From positions 1 through 35,452 of the forward strand of contig DYJS01000005.1 of assembly GCA_020723005.1 (NCBI GenBank): a stretch of 35,452 nt of DNA, written 5' to 3'. The position numbers and the translations under genes are program-made. Below the pieces are notes generated by a model that was not told where the DNA came from, ran no database searches, and was given only the letters and a program-made list of their open reading frames with translations. Positions within the stretch are counted from its first letter, which is position 1; each line of letters opens with the position of its first letter. The DNA is from Candidatus Methylomirabilis sp. GTDB taxonomy: Bacteria > Patescibacteriota > DYJS01. Positions 30,887-35,452 of this stretch are shown here, piece by piece.

Positions 30887-32248
30887 ATGCCACAAAAATC
30901 AGCAAAAAAAATGGATTTGATGTTGCCACCACAAAATATTGATGCCGAAGAAGCATTTTTAGGAGCAATTCTTTCTGATTCTTCCTCTCTTGATAAAATT
31001 ATTGGGACAATAAACCCATCTGATTTTTATGAAATTAAATATGGAAAAATTTTTGAAGTTTGTTTAAAATTATATCAAAACAACTCTCCTGTTGATTCCG
31101 TCACGGTTAGAAATGAATTACAGAAAGATAAAAATTTAAATGTTGATGAAATTCAGGGAACACTAAGTTTTTTAGTTTCACAAGTTCCTTCTATTGCAAA
31201 TGCAATGTATTATGCAGAGATTATTAAAGAAAAATCAATTTTAAGAAATTTAATTTCTGTTTCTCGTGATGTTGCAACCATTGCACTAAACGAAGGAATG
31301 GAAATAACTGAAATTTTAGACCTTGCAGAAAGAAAAATTTTTGAAGTTTCCCAAACTCAATCTCTTCAAAAAATGGTTCAAATAAAAGATGCTTTGGAAA
31401 ATGCATATAAGAGAATTGATAGTATGCAAAGAGATTCTGGAAAATTACGAGGACTGAAAACTGGTTTTGATGATTTGGATAATTTGACTTCTGGATTACA
31501 AAAAGGAGATTTTATAATTCTTGCAGCAAGACCATCTATGGGAAAATCTACACTTGCACTTGATATTTCAAGAAATATTGCAACAAAACAAAAAGTTCCA
31601 GTCGCAATGTTTATGCTTGAAATGAGCACAGATCAGGTTGTTGATAAATTAATTGCAAGTAGTGGACATATTGATCTTTGGAAAATGCGAACTGGAAAAC
31701 TTCGAGATGATGATTATGATAAAATTGCTATGGCTTTTGAAGAGTTAGAAAATTCTCAAATTTTTATTGATGATTCTCTCACAACAAATGTGATGGACAT
31801 TCGTAGTAAATGCAGAAGGCTAAAATCTGAACAAGGAAATTTAGGTATTGTTGTAATAGATTATCTTCAACTTTTAGAAGGAACACACAAAGATAATCGT
31901 GTTCAAGAAGTTTCAGAAATTTCCAGACAACTAAAAATGTTAGCAAAAGAGCTTGATGTTCCAATTATTGCACTCTCTCAGCTTTCAAGAAATTTAGAAG
32001 CTCGTCCTGATAAAAGACCAATCCTTTCTGACTTAAGAGAATCTGGAAGCATTGAACAAGATGCAGATATTGTTGCTTTCATCTATCGTGATGCATATTA
32101 TCACAGAAACGATGATTCTTTAAGCGAAGAAGAAAAACATACTGCAGAAATAATTTTAGCAAAACATAGAAATGGTCCAACAGGAACAATAAAACTATAT
32201 TTCAATGAAAATGAAGTTAGTTTTAAAAATATGAATAAAGATTTTTAA
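30887..32248 (+). CDS. dnaB: Replicative DNA helicase DnaB
   Basis: 453 aa; 'PPQNIDAEEAFLGAILSD', 'ILAARPSMGKSTLALDI', 'VVIDYLQLLEG', 'LSDLRESGSIEQDADIV'; no intein. Confidence 0.97.
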   Translation: MPQKSAKKMDLMLPPQNIDAEEAFLGAILSDSSSLDKIIGTINPSDFYEIKYGKIFEVCLKLYQNNSPVDSVTVRNELQKDKNLNVDEIQGTLSFLVSQVPSIANAMYYAEIIKEKSILRNLISVSRDVATIALNEGMEITEILDLAERKIFEVSQTQSLQKMVQIKDALENAYKRIDSMQRDSGKLRGLKTGFDDLDNLTSGLQKGDFIILAARPSMGKSTLALDISRNIATKQKVPVAMFMLEMSTDQVVDKLIASSGHIDLWKMRTGKLRDDDYDKIAMAFEELENSQIFIDDSLTTNVMDIRSKCRRLKSEQGNLGIVVIDYLQLLEGTHKDNRVQEVSEISRQLKMLAKELDVPIIALSQLSRNLEARPDKRPILSDLRESGSIEQDADIVAFIYRDAYYHRNDDSLSEEEKHTAEIILAKHRNGPTGTIKLYFNENEVSFKNMNKDF

Positions 32249-32260
32249 TATTTTTTTAAA

Positions 32261-33175
32261 ATGGCACAAGGAAATTTACTAAAAAAAGCATTTTTTGAAG
32301 AAAAAATTGTTGATATTTCTGATGCAAAAGTTTCTATTGCAACGAACTCTTTGCAATATGGAGCAGGGTGTTTTGGTGGAATTCGTGGTTATGTATCAAA
32401 AAATGGAGATGTAAATATCTTCAGAATTGATGATCACATTGAAAGACTTTTAAATTCTGCAAAAATTTTACGATTTCCAATAAATTTTGATAAAAATTTT
32501 GTAAAAAATGCAATTTTAGAAACTATGAAATTAAACTCCCCAAAAACAGATATTTATATTCGTCCATTTATTTACAGATCTGATGAAGGAATTTCACCCG
32601 GTTTCTTTGGAAAATTTGACCTTGCAGTTTATGGACTAGAACTTTCTGAATATCACTCAATTTCGAAAGGTTTAAATATCTGTGTGTCAAGTTGGACAAG
32701 AATTTCTGAAAAAAATATTCCACCAAGAACAAAAGCTATTGGTGGATATGTAAACTCTTCTTTGGCAATTGAAGAAGCAAAAAGAGGAAATTTTGACGAT
32801 GCAATTATGCTTGATGAACGAGGAAAAGTTTCTGAAGGAAGTGCAATGAATATATTTTTGGTAAAAAACGGAAAAATTTTTACACCAAGCACAACAAGTA
32901 GCATTTTAGAAGGAATTACAAGAAGAAGCTTAATGCAAATTGCAAAAGACGAAAATCTTGAAGTTATTGAAAGAGATATTGATAGAAGCGAACTTTACAC
33001 AGCAGATGAAGTCTTTTTTTCTGGAACTGGAGTTCAGGTTTCTTGGGTAGAAAAAATTGATGGAGTTTTGATTAGAAAAGAGATTGGAGAGATCACAAAA
33101 CTTATGCAAACAAAATTTTTTGAAATTGTTCGAGGAGAAAATCAAAAATATATGCATTGGCTAACAAAAATTTAA
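32261..33175 (+). CDS. ilvE: Branched-chain/class IV aminotransferase (IlvE-like)
   Basis: 304 aa; 'SLQYGAGCFGGIRGY', 'YIRPFIYRSDEGIS', 'KAIGGYVNSSLAIEEAKRGNFDDAIMLDERGKVSEGSAMNIFLVKNG', 'ILEGITRRSL'. Confidence 0.9.
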   Translation: MAQGNLLKKAFFEEKIVDISDAKVSIATNSLQYGAGCFGGIRGYVSKNGDVNIFRIDDHIERLLNSAKILRFPINFDKNFVKNAILETMKLNSPKTDIYIRPFIYRSDEGISPGFFGKFDLAVYGLELSEYHSISKGLNICVSSWTRISEKNIPPRTKAIGGYVNSSLAIEEAKRGNFDDAIMLDERGKVSEGSAMNIFLVKNGKIFTPSTTSSILEGITRRSLMQIAKDENLEVIERDIDRSELYTADEVFFSGTGVQVSWVEKIDGVLIRKEIGEITKLMQTKFFEIVRGENQKYMHWLTKI

Positions 33176-33187
33176 ATTTTAAAAATT

Positions 33188-34501
33188 ATGAAAAAAGTTT
33201 TAATAGTTGGTTTTGGAAGATTCGGTAAAGTTTTAGAAAAAATTTTGTCTGAAGATTTTGATGTTTTTATTAACGAAATAAACAAGGAAAAGATAAAGTC
33301 TGAAAAAAATTTGAAATTTGTTGATATCTCTGAAGGAATTTCTCTTTGCGACACAATTTTTTATTCGGTTCCAATTTCAAATTTTGAAGAAACTTTTTTA
33401 TCACATAAAAAATTTTTTAATGAAAAAAACCCAAAAACAATAATTGATACCTGTTCTGTTAAAATTTTTCCAAAAAAAATTTTAGAGAAAAATTTACCAA
33501 AAAATTTTGAATCTATCTTGACACATCCAATGTTTGGTCCAGATTCATATGAAAAAAATAAAAGTTTGCCGATTGTTTTAGACAGATTTAACTCTAGCAA
33601 TGAAAATTATAATTTTTGGAAAAACTTTTTTATTTCAAAAAATCTAAAAGTTGTTGAGATGGATGCAGATACTCACGATCAAATTGCATCAAAAACTCAA
33701 GGTGTAACACATTTTATTGGAAGAATTTTAGAAGATTTTGGTTTTGAAAAAAGTGAAATTGATACAAATGGAGCAAAAAAACTTCTTGAAATTAAAGATC
33801 AAACTTGCAATGATTCTTGGCAACTTTTTTCTGATCTGCAAACAAAAAATCCATATGCAATTGAAATGAGAAAAAAAATTGGAGAATCTTTTGACAAGAT
33901 TTATTCAAAACTTTTACCAAACAAAATTTTTACGGATCGTCTTGTAATTGGAATTCAAGGAGGTCCAGGAAGCTTTAACGACGAAGCTGTGCGATACTAT
34001 CTGAAAAGATCAGAAATTGAAAATTTTGAAATCGTTTATCTTTACACTTCTGAAAATGTTTTAAAAGCTTTGACAGAAGGAAAAATTGATCGTGGACAAT
34101 TCGCAATTCACAATTCAACTGGTGGGATTGTTATGGAAAGCATAAAAGCAATGGCAAAATTTAAATTTAAAATTTTAGAAGAATTTGCAATAAAAATTTC
34201 CCACACCTTGATGATCCATCCAGATGTCACTTTGGAACAAGTAGATAGTATTATGACACATAATCAAGTTTTTAGACAGTGTAAAAGAACTTTAGCAGAG
34301 AAATATCCAAACTTAAAACTTGTTGATGGAATTGACACTTCTCTCACAGCAAAGGAGATTTCAGAAGGAATTTTGCCAAAAAATTTTGGTGCAATGGGAA
34401 GCAAAGTTTTAGCAGAAATTTATAATTTAAAAATTGTTGAAGAGAATTTACAAGATTCAGATCAAAATTTTACAAGTTTTTTATGGATAGAGAGATTGTA
34501 A
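33188..34501 (+). CDS. Prephenate dehydrogenase-prephenate dehydratase fusion (TyrA-PheA)
   Basis: 437 aa; N-terminal Rossmann 'VLIVGFGRFGKVLEKIL' and TyrA 'LTHPMFGPDSYE'; C-terminal PDT 'IGIQGGPGSFNDEAVRYYL', 'AIHNSTGGIVMESIKAM', 'SIMTHNQVFRQCKRTL', 'FGAMGSKVLAEIYNLKIVEENLQDSDQNFTSFLWIER'. Confidence 0.88.
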   Translation: MKKVLIVGFGRFGKVLEKILSEDFDVFINEINKEKIKSEKNLKFVDISEGISLCDTIFYSVPISNFEETFLSHKKFFNEKNPKTIIDTCSVKIFPKKILEKNLPKNFESILTHPMFGPDSYEKNKSLPIVLDRFNSSNENYNFWKNFFISKNLKVVEMDADTHDQIASKTQGVTHFIGRILEDFGFEKSEIDTNGAKKLLEIKDQTCNDSWQLFSDLQTKNPYAIEMRKKIGESFDKIYSKLLPNKIFTDRLVIGIQGGPGSFNDEAVRYYLKRSEIENFEIVYLYTSENVLKALTEGKIDRGQFAIHNSTGGIVMESIKAMAKFKFKILEEFAIKISHTLMIHPDVTLEQVDSIMTHNQVFRQCKRTLAEKYPNLKLVDGIDTSLTAKEISEGILPKNFGAMGSKVLAEIYNLKIVEENLQDSDQNFTSFLWIERL

Positions 34502-35010
34502 AATTTAAAAAAATAAAAATCACGAATTTTTAAATATTGAAAATTTAAAAAACAAAAATCTTCTTTTTTAAAAATAGCTTAAAATTTTTTAGTTTTTTTA
34601 TAAAATTTGAGAAGAATCACACTTTTTAACACTTCTTCTTTTAATTGTTTTTCAAAAATTTTGCTCCATAAAAAAGCTCATTTTCTTTACATTAAAACTT
34701 TTAGAATAATTTGAATTTCCAGATTTATTTCTTTTTTTTTAATTCTTGCCCACAAAGTCAAAATTGGAACAATAAAAAAACAATAATCTCAATTTCAATT
34801 TTATTTTTTTTGTACAATTTCTATGTATTTTTTTCTTTTTTTTGACCAAAATCGATTTTCCAAAACCACAACTTCATTCTTTTTACAAAGTGTTATAGGA
34901 AGATTAAAAAATATATTTTCAAGATTTACTCAAATTTCACCATCTTTCTCTCTTATATAATTTTTCAATTAGAATAAAGTCACAAGCGAATTGAAAATTT
35001 TGTTAAAGGT

Positions 35011-35415
35011 TTATTTTCTCTTTTTCTTTGCCAATTTCATTTTTGCCATCATAAATGCCAATGCCCTATTTCTTGAATCTTCATTTTCAAAAGTTTTAGA
35101 TGATAAAGTTTTATCTTTAGCTTTTGAAATTGCTTCCAAAATTTCACTTTCCACCAAACCAGAATCAATTGCAACTTCATCAGTGATGACTGTAATTAAA
35201 TTATTTGAAACTGATAAAATTCCACCATTCACAACCAACTCTTCTTTTTTCCCATTTTCTTTTTCAATTGTTGCAATTCCAACAGAAAGAAGAGAAACAA
35301 GATTAGCATGATTTTCTAAAATTTGAATTTGCCCACTTTCCGTATCAATTAACAAAGATTTTATTCCATCCTCTTCTTTCTCAATTTTTTTCTGTGTAAC
35401 AAGCTTTAATTTCAT
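35011..35415 (-). CDS. atpC: F-type ATP synthase epsilon subunit
   Basis: 134 aa; 'GQIQILENHANLVSLLSVGIATIEKENGKKEELVVNGGILSVSNNLITVITDEV' epsilon N-domain, helical C-terminus. Confidence 0.9.
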   Translation of the reverse strand: MKLKLVTQKKIEKEEDGIKSLLIDTESGQIQILENHANLVSLLSVGIATIEKENGKKEELVVNGGILSVSNNLITVITDEVAIDSGLVESEILEAISKAKDKTLSSKTFENEDSRNRALAFMMAKMKLAKKKRK

Positions 35416-35452
35416 TAATTTTTTTTAATTTTTAAAAAAATACAAGAGATAA

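Noticed and set aside
34502-35010. Possible pseudogene or small RNA in the long gap between tyrA-pheA and atpC
   Set aside because: Very AT-rich with homopolymers; no convincing homologous peptide or RNA structure could be read by eye.

Overview
AT-rich (mostly A/T, short intergenic gaps) bacterial chromosomal segment. The gene content and small membrane proteins suggest a Patescibacteria/CPR-type genome; this placement is inference. The window is dominated by housekeeping genes: uvrA, manC-like, gyrB, NIF3-like, MFS, recQ, rmuC, rbfA, nfo, rny, cutA, galU, comFC-like, dnaB, ilvE-like and atpC. The less ordinary parts are: (1) a run of five small two-/three-TM proteins resembling VirB2/TrbC-type T4SS pilins, divergent from a single-pass membrane protein with CARDB/DUF11-like repeats; (2) a TyrA-PheA (prephenate dehydrogenase-prephenate dehydratase) fusion without an obvious ACT or chorismate mutase domain, directly behind an aminotransferase; (3) a CxDxR-motif protein that may be a carbonic anhydrase-like enzyme; (4) a RecQ helicase with a UvrD/PcrA-type Tudor/DUF3553-like tail; (5) an ArsR regulator overlapping a DUF302-like/glutaredoxin fusion; (6) a frameshifted DMT-transporter pseudogene; (7) translation starts with A/T-only leaders lacking Shine-Dalgarno motifs; (8) a cutA that appears to lack any ATG/GTG/TTG start. 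No rRNA, tRNA, CRISPR array or transposase was recognised.
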